DNA of 64,000 bases from Nevskia sp. (GCA_031291075.1 JARLJS010000022.1:19950-83949), one strand, 5' to 3'; positions 47,539 through 57,250 are shown, numbered from the stretch's first letter. The notes: generated by a model not told the origin, from the letters alone. A program made the numbers and translations.

Positions 47539-49032
47539 TTGGACCCGAGAGTGCGCGAATGTCGCGTGGCGATGCGTAACGCCAACGATTATGCCACCTG
47601 GCGCGAGGCTGCCGCCGAGTTCGACCGCGTCACCGGCCGCGAGGACTGGCGCCAGGAAGAAGCCTGCGAAGAGTACGACTGGAAGCTGATCAAGAACCGC
47701 CTGCGCCACATCCGCCAGCTGCGCAGCGAAGGACAGGTGTCCAAGCTGGTCTACCACCTGCGCCAGGGCCTGTACTGGAACCTCGGCAACCTGTGCAACC
47801 CGGCCCTCTACGGCTATTCCCGGCTCGGCACCAAGCAGCTCATCCACGACTATGTCAACGAGGTGGTGGGCGTACTGAACTGGCTGTGCGACGGTGACTT
47901 TCCGGAATTCGAGCTGGCCGCCAAGCGGCGCTTCTTCGAGGAGACCGCCGCCTCCTTCGGCCGTTCGGCGCTGATGCTGTCGGGCGGCGCCACCCTTGGG
48001 CTGTTCCACGTCGGCGTGGTCAAGGCACTGGTGCTGGAGGACCTGCTGCCGGAGGTGATCTCCGGCTCCAGCGCGGGATCGGTGGTGGCGTCCACCATCG
48101 GCACCCGCACTCCGGACGAGCTGGCGGAGCTGCTCGATCCGGAAAATGCCTATTACCACTTCTGGAAGCCGCTGCCGCTGCGCGAGATGTGGCAGCGCGG
48201 CGTGCTGATGGACCAGCGGCAGATCCGCAAGGCCATCGCCAGCAATATCCCGGACCTGACCTTCGAGGAGTCCTACCAGCGCTCCGGCCGCGCCATCAAC
48301 ATCACGGTGTCGCCCGCCGGCTTCAACCAGTCGCCGCGCCTGCTCAACTACCTGACCTTCCCGCACCTCTACCTGCGCGAGGCGGTACTGGCGTCCAGCG
48401 CGGTGCCGTTCCTGTTCGAGCCGGTGCTGCTGATGACCCGCGACGAGTCGGGCCGGCGGGTGCCCTACATGCCTTCGCTACGCTGGACCGACGGCTCGCT
48501 CAAGTCCGACCTGCCCGGCATCCGCCTGCGGCGACTGCACAACGTCAACCATTTCGTGGTCAGCCAGACCAATCCGCACGTGATCCCGTTCGTGCGCGGC
48601 AGCCTGCAGCAGCAGAGCGCGCTCGGCGGCCTGGCCGACTTCGCCGCCACCCTGGCCCGCAGCACCACCCAGTACGCCATCACCCTGGGCCGCCTCAGCG
48701 TGCCGGCGAAGAACGTGCGCCACACGCTGGACTATGTGTCCTCGATCCTGGAGCAGGATTACCACGGCAACATCACCATCGTGCCCAAGCTCACCGCCTG
48801 GCGCTACGCCAACGTGGCCGGCAACCCGAAGATGGAGGACGTGCGGCGCTTCATCCGCGAGGGCGAGCGCGCCACCTGGAAGCGGCTGGAGATGATGCGC
48901 AACCAGACCATCGTGGCGCAGACGCTGGATCGCTGCCTGCGCCGGATCGACCCGCGCCAGGCCAGCCGCACCCCGCTGGTCGGCCAGGCGCGCAAGCCGA
49001 ACCTGAGCGTGGTCCGCAGCAAGGAGACTTGA
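47539..49032 (+). CDS. DUF3336 patatin-like phospholipase/triacylglycerol lipase
   Basis: The 497-residue protein has an N-terminal DUF3336 helical region (residues 1-140) and a patatin domain with oxyanion SGGATLG near 148-154, nucleophile Ser178 in ISGSSAGS, and the Asp of the dyad in RWTDGSL. Relatives hydrolyse triacylglycerols or phospholipids, as in yeast Tgl and plant SDP1 lipases. A TTG start is chosen because of the GGAGG site five bases upstream; the ATG-initiated ORF would extend into non-coding DNA. The gene is followed by the CGTAGG hairpin element. Confidence 0.88.
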   Translation: MDPRVRECRVAMRNANDYATWREAAAEFDRVTGREDWRQEEACEEYDWKLIKNRLRHIRQLRSEGQVSKLVYHLRQGLYWNLGNLCNPALYGYSRLGTKQLIHDYVNEVVGVLNWLCDGDFPEFELAAKRRFFEETAASFGRSALMLSGGATLGLFHVGVVKALVLEDLLPEVISGSSAGSVVASTIGTRTPDELAELLDPENAYYHFWKPLPLREMWQRGVLMDQRQIRKAIASNIPDLTFEESYQRSGRAINITVSPAGFNQSPRLLNYLTFPHLYLREAVLASSAVPFLFEPVLLMTRDESGRRVPYMPSLRWTDGSLKSDLPGIRLRRLHNVNHFVVSQTNPHVIPFVRGSLQQQSALGGLADFAATLARSTTQYAITLGRLSVPAKNVRHTLDYVSSILEQDYHGNITIVPKLTAWRYANVAGNPKMEDVRRFIREGERATWKRLEMMRNQTIVAQTLDRCLRRIDPRQASRTPLVGQARKPNLSVVRSKET

Positions 49033-49041
49033 GACGCGGCC

Positions 49042-49118
49042 CGTAGGATGGGCAAAGCGCAGCGTGCCCACGCGGATGCGCACGGTGGGCACGGCCTGCG
49101 GCCTTGGCCCGCCCTACG
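49042..49118. repeat. CGTAGGATGGGC hairpin repeat between patatin and valS
   Basis: CGTAGGATGGGCAAAGCGCA at the left pairs in part with CCCGCCCTACG at the right, with GTGCCCAC/GTGGGCAC inside. This matches a repeat widespread in gammaproteobacteria (CGTAGG(G/A)TGGGC with GCCCACC). It lies at convergent gene ends and is followed by an 11-bp tandem copy (CGACCGCCTTA twice). Confidence 0.75.
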
Positions 49119-49135
49119 ACCGCCTTACGACCGCC

Positions 49136-52100
49136 TTACAGCTTCAGGATTTTTTCCAGCTGTTCCCTTAGCGCCGCCAGCTCCTGCTTCTGCTGGGCTA
49201 CGCGTGCGCGCTCCTTTTCCACCACCTCGGCCGGCGCGCCGCTGACGAATTTGTCGCTGGCCAGGCGCGCCTCGTTCTTCGCCAGGTCGCCCTCGGTCCT
49301 GGCGATCAGCTTCTGCAGGCGGGCGCTCTCCGCCTCCTTGTCGATCAGTCCGGCCATCGGCACCAGGATCTTCATCTGGCCGAGCAGGGCGGTGGCGGAG
49401 TGCGGCGGGGTCTCGCCCGGCGTCAGCACGCGTGGCGCCTGCACCCTGGCCACCGCGCCGATATAGCCGCCCAGGCGCCGCAGCCGCTCGACGTCGCTTT
49501 CGGCGGCATCCTGGATCAGCACCGGCAGCTCCTTGCCCGGCGGGATATCCATGCCGCTGCGGATCTGGCGCACGCCGAGGATGAAGCTCTTCAGCCACTC
49601 CACGTCGGCCTCGGCCGCCTCGTCGATGCGGTCGGCCCGCGCCACGGGATAGGGCTGCAGCATGATGCTGGGGCCGCTCCTGCCGGCCAGCGGCGCCAGC
49701 TGCTGCCACAGATCCTCGGTGACGAAGGGGATCAGCGGGTGCAGCAGCCGCAGCAGGGTTTCCAGCACGCGCACCAGGGTGCGGCGGGTGCCGCGCAGTG
49801 CCGCCGCGTCGTCGAGGCGCAGCGCCGGCTTGGTCAGCTCCAGGTACCAGTCGCAGTACTCGTTCCACACGAACTGGTACAGCGCTTGCGCCAGCAGGTC
49901 GAAGCGGTAGCTGCGGAAATGCTCGGCCGCCTCCGCCTCCAGCTTTTGCAGCTTCGACACGATCCAGCGGTCCGCCTCGCCGAGCGTGCAGGGCGCGGCG
50001 GGTTCCAGGCCGACGTCCTGCCCCTGGCAGTTCATCAGCACGTAATTGGTCGCGTTCCAGATCTTGTTGCAGAAATTGCGGTAGCCGGCGGCGCGGCCGG
50101 AATCGAAGCGGATGTCGCGGCCCGGGCTGGCCAGCGCGGCGAAGGTGAAGCGCAAGGCATCGACGCCGACGGCCTCGATGCCTTTCGGATAATCCTTGCG
50201 GGTGGCTTTCTCGATCTTCGGCGCGGTCTCAGGCTTCATCAGCCCGGTGGTGCGCTTGGCGACGAGGTCCTCCAGGGTAATGCCGTCCACCAGGTCCAGC
50301 GGGTCGAGCACGTTGCCCTTGGACTTGCTCATCTTCTGGCCTTCGCTGTCGCGGATCAGGCCATGCACGTAGACCTCGCGGAAAGGTACCTGGCCGCGCA
50401 GCTTCTGCCCCATCATCACCATGCGCGCCACCCAGAAGAAGATGATGTCGAAGCCGGTGACCAGCACACTGGTGGGGTAGAACTTGTTCAGCTCCGGCGT
50501 CTCCTCCGGCCAGCCCAGCGTCGCCAGCGGCCAGATGTCGGAGGAGAACCAGGTGTCGAACACGTCCTCGTCCTGGTGCAGTCCCCAGTCGCTGATTGTC
50601 TTTATCGAATGCGTAGCAATTTCTGCAAACGACTCACGTTCCCCCGGCGTGAGTTCAAAAAGGCTCTTCTTTCGTTCTGTCTTTACTTCACCCGTGTCGC
50701 CATAAAACAACACTTCAGGTATCCATTCATCTAAATGATGCTTGGCCACAAAATCCTGAAGCAGCTTCATCTCGTCTTTAGACGAAGTGCCATTTGCAAA
50801 GGAATTGAGCGCCGCGCTCGCGGTGGCCAGTTCACTTCTGAATCTAACGTTCGCATCGTGCTCAGATCTCGCAACGTAGGCATTATTTGAGGATGAGTAC
50901 CAGGCCGGGATGCGGTGGCCCCACCAGAGCTGGCGGCTGATGCACCAGTCCTGGATGTTGCGCAGCCAGTGGAAGTAGGTGTTGCTCCAACCCTCCGGTA
51001 CGAACCTGATGCGGCCGTCCTCCACCGCCCGGATCGCCGGTTCGGTGATCGCGGTCCAGCCACCGGGGCGGCCGTCGGGCAGGTTCTTGCGGGTCAGGTC
51101 AACGAACCACTGGTCGGTGAGGTAGGGCTCCAACACCACGCCGGTGCGGTCGCCGCGTGGCACCTTCAGCTTGTGGTCCTCGATCTTCTCCACCAGCTGC
51201 AGACCTTCCAGGTCTGTAACTATCCGCTTGCGCGCTTCGAAGCGGTCAAGGCCGCGGTAGGCCGCGGGCGCCGCCTCGTTGACCTGGGCGGTGGGAGTGA
51301 AGATGTTGATCAGCGGCAGGCCGTGGCGCTGGCCCATCGCGTAGTCGTTGAAATCGTGCGCCGGCGTGATCTTGACGCAGCCGGTGCCGAACTCGCGGTC
51401 GACATAATCGTCCGCAATGATGGGAATCTCGCGATTGCACAAGGGCAGCAACACTTTCCGCCCGACCAGGTGCTTATAGCGCTCGTCTTCCGGGTGCACC
51501 GCCACAGCGGCATCGCCCAGCATGGTTTCCGGCCGTGTCGTCGCCACCACCAGATAGCTTTTCCCATCGTTGGCGGCGGCGCCGCCAACGAGCGGGTAAC
51601 GGAAGTGCCAAAGCTTGCCGTTCTCCTCCTCCTGGCTCACTTCCAGGTCGGAGATGGCGGTCTGCAGCACAGGGTCCCAGTTGACCAGGCGCTTGCCGCG
51701 GTAGATCAGGCCCTCGTCGTGGAGGCGTACGAAGTGCTCGATCACCGCCTTGGAGTAGCCCTCGTCCATGGTGAAGCGCTCGCAGCTCCAGTCCACGGAA
51801 TTGCCCATGCGGCGGATCTGGCGGGTGATGGTATCGCCGGAATAACGCTTCCATTCCCACACCTTCTCGACGAAGCGCTCGCGGCCCAGGTCCAGCCGCG
51901 AGGAGCCCTGCGCCTTGAGGTTGCGCTCCACCACCATCTGGGTGGCGATGCCGGCGTGGTCGGTGCCGGGCTGCCACAGGGTGCTCTCGCCGCGCATGCG
52001 GTGGTAGCGCACCAGCGCGTCCATCACCGTGTGCTGAAAGGCATGCCCCATGTGCAGCGTGCCGGTGACGTTCGGTGGCGGGATCATGATGCAGTAGGGC

Positions 52101-52192
52101 GCGCCGTCACCTTGCGGGGCGAACCAGCCGTTGCGCTCCCAGGTGTCGCGCCAGCGCGCTTCCACCGTGCGGGGATCGAAGGTCTTTTCCAT
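49136..52192 (-). CDS. valS: Valyl-tRNA synthetase with an AT-rich in-frame insertion
   Basis: The 1018-residue class I enzyme charges tRNA-Val. [18 protein letters not shown] (HIGH motif) lies near residue 40, the CP1 editing region follows, [11 protein letters not shown] and [10 protein letters not shown] (KMSKS) are present, and the C-terminal coiled coil (residues about 955-1018) is normal. It is roughly 70 residues longer than the E. coli enzyme (951). The excess lies at about residues 430-533, between GHRIPAWY and HQDEDV, where the DNA is visibly AT-richer (50593-50905). The housekeeping role is secure; the insertion is unusual. The gene runs 3' of a lipoprotein gene and holC, as in many gammaproteobacteria. 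Confidence 0.95.
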   Translation of the reverse strand: MEKTFDPRTVEARWRDTWERNGWFAPQGDGAPYCIMIPPPNVTGTLHMGHAFQHTVMDALVRYHRMRGESTLWQPGTDHAGIATQMVVERNLKAQGSSRLDLGRERFVEKVWEWKRYSGDTITRQIRRMGNSVDWSCERFTMDEGYSKAVIEHFVRLHDEGLIYRGKRLVNWDPVLQTAISDLEVSQEEENGKLWHFRYPLVGGAAANDGKSYLVVATTRPETMLGDAAVAVHPEDERYKHLVGRKVLLPLCNREIPIIADDYVDREFGTGCVKITPAHDFNDYAMGQRHGLPLINIFTPTAQVNEAAPAAYRGLDRFEARKRIVTDLEGLQLVEKIEDHKLKVPRGDRTGVVLEPYLTDQWFVDLTRKNLPDGRPGGWTAITEPAIRAVEDGRIRFVPEGWSNTYFHWLRNIQDWCISRQLWWGHRIPAWYSSSNNAYVARSEHDANVRFRSELATASAALNSFANGTSSKDEMKLLQDFVAKHHLDEWIPEVLFYGDTGEVKTERKKSLFELTPGERESFAEIATHSIKTISDWGLHQDEDVFDTWFSSDIWPLATLGWPEETPELNKFYPTSVLVTGFDIIFFWVARMVMMGQKLRGQVPFREVYVHGLIRDSEGQKMSKSKGNVLDPLDLVDGITLEDLVAKRTTGLMKPETAPKIEKATRKDYPKGIEAVGVDALRFTFAALASPGRDIRFDSGRAAGYRNFCNKIWNATNYVLMNCQGQDVGLEPAAPCTLGEADRWIVSKLQKLEAEAAEHFRSYRFDLLAQALYQFVWNEYCDWYLELTKPALRLDDAAALRGTRRTLVRVLETLLRLLHPLIPFVTEDLWQQLAPLAGRSGPSIMLQPYPVARADRIDEAAEADVEWLKSFILGVRQIRSGMDIPPGKELPVLIQDAAESDVERLRRLGGYIGAVARVQAPRVLTPGETPPHSATALLGQMKILVPMAGLIDKEAESARLQKLIARTEGDLAKNEARLASDKFVSGAPAEVVEKERARVAQQKQELAALREQLEKILKL

Positions 52193-52213
52193 GGATGTCG
52201 GAAGCGTCCCGGC

Positions 52214-52633
52214 CTACTTGGCCGAATTGGGCACCATCAGCGGCGGCGCCTGGCGCTCGCCGCAGTCCGGCCCGCGCGTGACGTCGATCTCGTCGGCCAC
52301 GCCGTTGCTGGGAACGACGATCACCTGGTCGCGGTTCTCGCAGGCGAAGCCGATCCGGTTGGGCCGCCGCACGCAGCTCAGGAAGTGCGGCGCCTTGCGG
52401 TTGCGGCCCTGCTCGTCGATGAAATCGCCGGTGCGGTTTTCGCAATTGAAGCCCTGCGCCGACAGGCGCGCCTCGGCGGTCTCCATGGTGGTGCCCACCG
52501 GCACGCTGGTGTGGACGCGCTCGCTGGTGTCGACGTCGACGGTGTCGTTGTAGGTGCGGCTGAGCCAGCTGCAACCGCCGAGCAGGAGCGCGGCGGCGAG
52601 CCCGGTGGCGGTGCGGGCGGAGAATGCGGTCAT
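52214..52633 (-). CDS. Small lipoprotein of unknown function
   Basis: The 139-residue protein has a lipobox at LLLGGCSW after a hydrophobic signal segment, followed by a conserved-looking core with VDVDTSERVHTSVPVGTT, RLSAQGFNCENRTGDF, FLSCVRRPNRIGFACENRDQV and DVTRGPDCG. Several Cys may pair in the periplasm. The ATG giving MTAFSART is preferred because the longer ORF is not signal-like. It sits between holC and valS, 13 bp from holC. Confidence 0.75.
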   Translation of the reverse strand: MTAFSARTATGLAAALLLGGCSWLSRTYNDTVDVDTSERVHTSVPVGTTMETAEARLSAQGFNCENRTGDFIDEQGRNRKAPHFLSCVRRPNRIGFACENRDQVIVVPSNGVADEIDVTRGPDCGERQAPPLMVPNSAK

Positions 52634-52646
52634 GGATGCACTTGCC

Positions 52647-53084
52647 TCAAAGGTTGTGTGACGCCAGTTCGTAGCCGCGGTCACGGTAGAACTTGTAGCG
52701 TTCGCGCGATTTTGCGCGCTGGGCGGCATCGCCGTCGACAATTTCCATCACCCGCTCGAAGCGGCTGAAGAACGCCGGCACTTCCGCGCCCAGGTTGATC
52801 ATCACCTCGTGGTATTCGTCGGGCGGCTCGGCGCCGCCGATCAGCACCGCCGGCAGCGGCTGCTGCAGCGGCGCCGCGCCCTGCCGCTCGTGCGGGACGA
52901 AGCTGCCCTGGCGGAAGCTCCACAGGGCGCTGTCGACGTTGCCCGACACTTCGCCGTCCGGCACGTAAACGTAGACCCGCTGCCCGGCGGAGGAGGCCTT
53001 ATCGCACAGCTTGCAGGCGGTCATGACCGCGCCTTCCGGCGGTTTGCCGCCCTCGGGCAGGATGTAGAAGTCGATGCGGGTCAT
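52647..53084 (-). CDS. holC: DNA polymerase III subunit chi
   Basis: The 145-residue protein matches HolC: MTRIDFYILP at the start, a central TACKLCDKASSAGQRVYVY, and FSRFERVMEIVDGDAAQRAKSRERYKFYRDRGYEL at the end. Chi binds psi and single-strand-binding protein to hold the clamp loader at the fork. Its pepA-holC-valS neighbourhood is conserved in gammaproteobacteria. The repeat between holC and pepA lies just upstream. Confidence 0.93.
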   Translation of the reverse strand: MTRIDFYILPEGGKPPEGAVMTACKLCDKASSAGQRVYVYVPDGEVSGNVDSALWSFRQGSFVPHERQGAAPLQQPLPAVLIGGAEPPDEYHEVMINLGAEVPAFFSRFERVMEIVDGDAAQRAKSRERYKFYRDRGYELASHNL

Positions 53085-53098
53085 GGCTGCGCCATTGC

Positions 53099-53220
53099 CG
53101 TGAGGGGTGAGGTCGCGCCCTGCGGGCGCTGTGAGGAGTGAGGGGACAAGCTTGTCTCCTCACAGCCCGCGCAGCGGGCGACCTCACCCCTCACAGCCGC
53201 GCGCAGCGCGGCGTCCTCAC
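53099..53220. repeat. GTGAGG-heptamer/hairpin intergenic repeat, copy B
   Basis: A near-perfect inverted repeat centred on ACAAGCTTGT. The left arm is GTGAGGGGTGAGGTCG, hairpin GCGCCCTGCGGGCGC, then TGTGAGGAGTGAGGGG. The right arm is TCTCCTCACAG, hairpin GCCCGCGCAGCGGGC, then GACCTCACCCCTCAC. A third hairpin, GCCGCGCGCAGCGCGGC, is added at the pepA side. The pepA stop codon TGA (53217-53219) lies in the terminal GTGAGGA. Confidence 0.88.
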
Positions 53221-54728
53221 TCTTCATGCTTCGCCGCATAGTTCAGCAGGTACTGCACCAGCAGCGGCACCGGGCGGCCGCTGGCCTTCTTGCCGGTCCA
53301 GGCGGTGCCGGCGATGTCCAGGTGCGCCCACTTCATCTTCTTGGTGAACTTGTGCAGGAAGGTGGCGCCGATGATGGCGCCGGCCTCGCGGCTGCCCACC
53401 GTGGCGATGTTGGCGAAATCGGCGAACTCGCTCTTGATCTGCGGCTCGTATTCAGACCACAGCGGCAGCTCCCAGGCGCGGTCGCCGCTCTGCTCGCCGG
53501 CGGTGAGCAGGGCCCGCGCCAGGCTGGACTGGTTGGCGAACAGGCCGGAGGCGTGGGCGCCCAGCGCCACCACGCAGGCGCCGGTGAGCGTCGCCATGTC
53601 GATGCACACCGCCGGGTTGTAGGTCTGCTCGGCGTAGGTGAGGGCGTCGCACAGGATCAGGCGGCCCTCGGCGTCGGTGTTGAGGATCTCGATGGTGTGG
53701 CCGGCCATGCTGGTGACGATGTCGCCCGGCTTGTTGGCCTCGCCGTTGAGCAGGTTCTCGCAGCAGGGCACGATGCCGACCAGGTTGACCGGCAGCTTCA
53801 GCTCCGCCACCGCGGCGAAAGTGCCGAGCACGGCCGCACCGCCGCACATGTCGAACTTCATCTCGTCCATCTGCCCCGCCGGCTTGATCGAGATGCCGCC
53901 GGCGTCGAAGGTCAGGCCCTTGCCGACCAGGGCGATCGGCGCTTCGCCCTTGGCGCCCTTCAGGTACTCCAGCACGATCAGCTTGGGCGGCTCGCTGCTG
54001 CCCTTGGCCACCGACAGGAACGCGCCCATGTTGAGCTTTTCCAGCTCGGCTTTTTCCAGCACCTTGGCCTTGAAGCGATAGGCCTCGGCCAGCTTCTGCG
54101 CCTGGTCCGCCAGGTAGGCGGGGGTGCAGACGTTGCCCGGCAGGTTCGACAGGTCCTTGGTCAGGGCCACGCCGCGGGCGATGGCCAGCGCCTCCGTCAG
54201 GCCCTTCTCCCCGGCCGGCAGGTCGCTGCGGCGCGGCACGTCGAAGGTCAGCCGCTCCAGCTTGGGCTTGGGCAGGTCCTCGCGCGTCTTCTCGCTGCGC
54301 ATGGCGTCGAAGCGATAGCCTTCGCTTTCCAGCGCCAGGGTGGCCTGCTGCACGTTCCAGTGCAGGTCGCGGCCCTTCACCGTCAGGTGGGTGAGATAGT
54401 CCACCGCGTCGATCGCGCCGGTGGAGCGCAGGGTGCGCGCCACCGTGGCGTGCGCCTTGCGGAAAGCGGCCTCGTCGAAATCGCGTTCGCGGCCCAGGCC
54501 GACCAGCAGCACCCGGTCGCAGAACACGCCGGTCAGGTTGTGCAGCACCAGGGTCTGGCCGAGCTTGCCGTCCATATCGCCGCGGCGCATGATGCTGCCG
54601 ATCGCGCCGTCGGTGGCTTGGTCGATGGTGGCCGCCGATTCGGTCGGATTGCGGCGGTCGAACACGCCCACGATCACACAGGCGACGCGCTGTTTCTCGG
54701 GATTGCCGCTTTTGACGAAATATTCCAT
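53217..54728 (-). CDS. pepA: Leucyl aminopeptidase (M17, PepA)
   Basis: The 503-residue protein has an N-terminal alpha/beta domain and a C-terminal catalytic domain with VGKGLTFDAGGISIKPAG, FDMCGGAAV and NTDAEGRLILCDALTYAE, the M17 signature with two-metal ligands. It removes N-terminal residues from peptides; in E. coli it also binds DNA for carAB and Xer recombination. Length is standard. Its TGA stop lies inside the copy B repeat. It heads the pepA-holC-valS set and faces lptF across about 280 bp. Confidence 0.96.
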   Translation of the reverse strand: MEYFVKSGNPEKQRVACVIVGVFDRRNPTESAATIDQATDGAIGSIMRRGDMDGKLGQTLVLHNLTGVFCDRVLLVGLGRERDFDEAAFRKAHATVARTLRSTGAIDAVDYLTHLTVKGRDLHWNVQQATLALESEGYRFDAMRSEKTREDLPKPKLERLTFDVPRRSDLPAGEKGLTEALAIARGVALTKDLSNLPGNVCTPAYLADQAQKLAEAYRFKAKVLEKAELEKLNMGAFLSVAKGSSEPPKLIVLEYLKGAKGEAPIALVGKGLTFDAGGISIKPAGQMDEMKFDMCGGAAVLGTFAAVAELKLPVNLVGIVPCCENLLNGEANKPGDIVTSMAGHTIEILNTDAEGRLILCDALTYAEQTYNPAVCIDMATLTGACVVALGAHASGLFANQSSLARALLTAGEQSGDRAWELPLWSEYEPQIKSEFADFANIATVGSREAGAIIGATFLHKFTKKMKWAHLDIAGTAWTGKKASGRPVPLLVQYLLNYAAKHEE

Positions 54729-55011
54729 TTTTTCTCAGTACCGCCCGCAGAACATCGAAAATGAAAACTGGCGCCGGACCGGCGGCACCCGCCCCCGCCT
54801 CGCTGCCAAGGCGTAGCGGTTGAGGGGCCGTAATGCTGATCGTTGACCGGTGTATGCTGACGCGCCGGTGATTGTAAGGCATCCGCGGGGTGCGGCGGGA
54901 GGATGCTGGCCGATTCCGGCACTCCCGCGCCGGATCGGTGCGTAAAGCTGTGAAAAATCCCGAATCCACGCCCTGCCGCCGCCGTTCCCCCGGCGCTAAA
55001 CTGCGCAGCCT

Positions 55012-56085
55012 ATGAACCGGATGGTGCTTGACCGCTACCTGATGCGCGAGGCCGCCACCGCCTGGCTGGCGGTGACCCTGGTGCTGCTCGCCATCATGCT
55101 GTCCACCCGCTTCGCCAGCGTGCTGGGCATCGCCGCGCGGGGGGAATTGCCGCGCGACCTGCTGCTGTCGGTGGCCCTGCTGTCGACCCTTCGCTACCTG
55201 GTGATCCTGATGCCGGCTTCGCTGCTGCTGGCGATCATGCTCTCGCTCGGGCGGCTGTACAGCGACAACGAGGTGGCCGCCATGTCCGGCTGCGGCGTCG
55301 GCCTGGGCCGCTTGTACCGACCGTTCCTGTGGCTGGGCGCGGCGCTGGCGGTGCTGACAGCGGTGCTGTCGTTCGCGGTCGGTCCCTGGGCCGGTCGCCA
55401 GGCCGATTACCTGGTGAAGGACGCCAAGCGGCTGGTGCAGTACACCCCCTTCGAGCCCGGCCAGTTCAAGCCCACCGCCGGCGGGCGCGCGGTGTTCTAC
55501 ACCGCTTCCATGAATCCGCAGGGCAACCAGTTCGGGCAGGTGTTCGCCCAGATCGAGGAATCCCGCGGTTCCAGCGTGGTGGTGGCGCAGCGAGGCGAAC
55601 AGAGCGCCGATCCGGCAAGCGGCGAGCGCTCGGTGCGCCTCTACGACGGCTACCGTTACTACGGCACGCCCGGTGCGGCCGACTACGATGTGGTCAGGTT
55701 CAAGCAGCTCACCCTGCGCCTGTCGCCGCCGGCGTTCGACTACGTCAACGACCAGCGCGTGCTCACCCCCACCGCCGACCTCCTGGGCAGCGCCGACGTG
55801 CGCGACCGCGCCGAGCTGCAATCGCGCCTGGCGGCGCCGCTGTCGGTGCTGATCCTGGCGTTGCTGGCGGTGCCCCTGGCCTACCTGCGGCCGCGCCAGG
55901 GTCGCTACGGCAAGCTGGTGCAGGGCATCCTGGTCTACCTGGTCTACGCCAACCTGATCAGCTTCGGCGCCACCTGGATCGGCAAGGGCAAGATCCCAGC
56001 GGCGGCCGGCCTCTGGTGGGTGCACGCCCTGGTGCTGGCCGCGGCGCTCTGGCTGGTGGCGCGCCGGCAGGGGTGGCTGCGGTGA
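55012..56085 (+). CDS. lptF: LPS export permease LptF
   Basis: The 357-residue membrane protein has six predicted helices (three at each end) and a periplasmic beta-jellyroll in between (about residues 115-265), matching the LptF/YjgP family. The start MNRMVLDRYLMRE and the LMPASLLLAIMLSLGRLY block are characteristic. With LptG and the LptB ATPase it extracts lipopolysaccharide from the inner membrane. It is followed by lptG, with copy C of the hairpin repeat between them. Confidence 0.95.
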   Translation: MNRMVLDRYLMREAATAWLAVTLVLLAIMLSTRFASVLGIAARGELPRDLLLSVALLSTLRYLVILMPASLLLAIMLSLGRLYSDNEVAAMSGCGVGLGRLYRPFLWLGAALAVLTAVLSFAVGPWAGRQADYLVKDAKRLVQYTPFEPGQFKPTAGGRAVFYTASMNPQGNQFGQVFAQIEESRGSSVVVAQRGEQSADPASGERSVRLYDGYRYYGTPGAADYDVVRFKQLTLRLSPPAFDYVNDQRVLTPTADLLGSADVRDRAELQSRLAAPLSVLILALLAVPLAYLRPRQGRYGKLVQGILVYLVYANLISFGATWIGKGKIPAAAGLWWVHALVLAAALWLVARRQGWLR

Positions 56086-56089
56086 AAGC

Positions 56090-56148
56090 CGTGAGGGGGA
56101 CTGACTTTTCTCCTCACAGCCCGCGCAGCGGGCCGCCTCACCCCTCAC
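56090..56148. repeat. GTGAGG-heptamer/hairpin intergenic repeat, copy C
   Basis: GTGAGGGGGACTGACTTTTC, then TCCTCACAG, hairpin GCCCGCGCAGCGGGC, then CGCCTCACCCCTCAC. It is the shortest of the three copies and lies between lptF and lptG, 4 bp after the lptF stop. The two terminal GTGAGGGG/CCCCTCAC ends are inverted. Confidence 0.8.
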
Positions 56149-56164
56149 TCCGCACGGGGCTCCC

Positions 56165-57220
56165 ATGAACCGCATGGACCGCTACGTCATCACCCACGTG
56201 ATGGAGCTGACCGGCATCGTCGCGCTCGGGCTGGTCTCGATCTACACCCTGGTGGTGTTCGTGTCGGACGTCAACGAGGCGGGGCGGGGCGACTACGGCG
56301 TGCTGCAGGTGCTCGAATACAGCCTGCTGATGATCCCCAGCAGCCTCTACGTGCTGATGCCGATCGTGGCGCTGCTCGGCACCCTCATGGGCATCGGCGC
56401 GCTGGCGCGCACCGGCGAGCTGACCGCCATGCGCGCCGCCGGCGTCTCGCTGTCCCGCGTCGGCGCCGCGGCGCTGCTGGCCGGCGTCGGCCTTGCCGTG
56501 TTCGCCTTCTTCCTCGGCGACTGGCTGGCGCCCACCAGCGAGAACCTCGCCACCGAGATGCGCGACAGCGCGCGCGGCAACGGTTCCCCCGGCAAGTCGA
56601 TCTGGCTGCGCGACGCCGACCAGGTGGTGCGCATCAACCGGCTGCAGAGCGAATCCCACATCGGTGACGTCACCATGTTCAAGCTCGGCGCCGACGGCGC
56701 CATGACCGCCACGCTGACCGTACAGGACGGCGTCTACGTCGACGGCCACTGGCACCTGTCCGGCGTCAAGCGCACCGACTTCGCCGGCGATCGCACAAGC
56801 GTCAGCAGCTTCGACCAGCTCGATTTCAACGGCGGCATCAGCCCCAAGGTGCTCAAGCAGTTCATCCTGGAGACCGGCAGCCTCTCCGCCAGCGGCCTGC
56901 TGCGGCTGATCGACTACATGGACGAGAACCACCTCGACGCCGCCAAGTACCGCCTGCTGCTGTGGCGCAAGCTGGTCGAGCCGATCACGGTGATCGTGAT
57001 GATGCTGTTCGCCGTGCCCTTCGTCACCACCCAGCTGCGCGACACCGGCGCCGGGCAGAAACTGCTGGCCGGCGCGCTGGTCGGCATCGTCTTCTACGTG
57101 TTCAACAAGGTGTCGGTAAGCCTGGGCGACATCTACCAGTGGCCGGCGCCCCTGGCGGCAGGCCTGCCCACCGTGGTGATGGGCTTGCTGTCGTGGTGGC
57201 GCCTGGCGCGCGCCAACTGA
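56165..57220 (+). CDS. lptG: LPS export permease LptG
   Basis: The 351-residue protein has three N-terminal and three C-terminal membrane helices around a periplasmic domain. MNRMDRYVITHVMELTGIVALGLVSIYTLV and SSLYVLMPIVALLGTLMGIGALA are typical of LptG/YjgQ, as is the C-terminal VMMLFAVPFVTTQLRDTG. It forms the LptFG channel for lipopolysaccharide. The ATG at 56165 has no strong ribosome-binding site because the repeat lies just upstream, so the hairpin may affect expression of lptG relative to lptF. Confidence 0.95.
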   Translation: MNRMDRYVITHVMELTGIVALGLVSIYTLVVFVSDVNEAGRGDYGVLQVLEYSLLMIPSSLYVLMPIVALLGTLMGIGALARTGELTAMRAAGVSLSRVGAAALLAGVGLAVFAFFLGDWLAPTSENLATEMRDSARGNGSPGKSIWLRDADQVVRINRLQSESHIGDVTMFKLGADGAMTATLTVQDGVYVDGHWHLSGVKRTDFAGDRTSVSSFDQLDFNGGISPKVLKQFILETGSLSASGLLRLIDYMDENHLDAAKYRLLLWRKLVEPITVIVMMLFAVPFVTTQLRDTGAGQKLLAGALVGIVFYVFNKVSVSLGDIYQWPAPLAAGLPTVVMGLLSWWRLARAN

Positions 57221-57221
57221 T

Positions 57222-57250
57222 AGTCACCCCGGCGAAAGCCGGGGCCCAGG
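57222..57250. repeat. REP-like CCCCGGCGAAAGCCGGGG hairpin
   Basis: GTCACCCCGGCGAAAGCCGGGGCCCAG matches the proteobacterial repeat usually written GTCATTCCCGCGAAAGCGGGAATCCAG. It lies after lptG at convergent gene ends and could serve as a terminator. Confidence 0.75.

Noticed and set aside
53226-54764. 512-codon plus-strand ORF antisense to pepA
   Set aside because: It mirrors the pepA codon structure and has no conserved motif; pepA accounts for the region.
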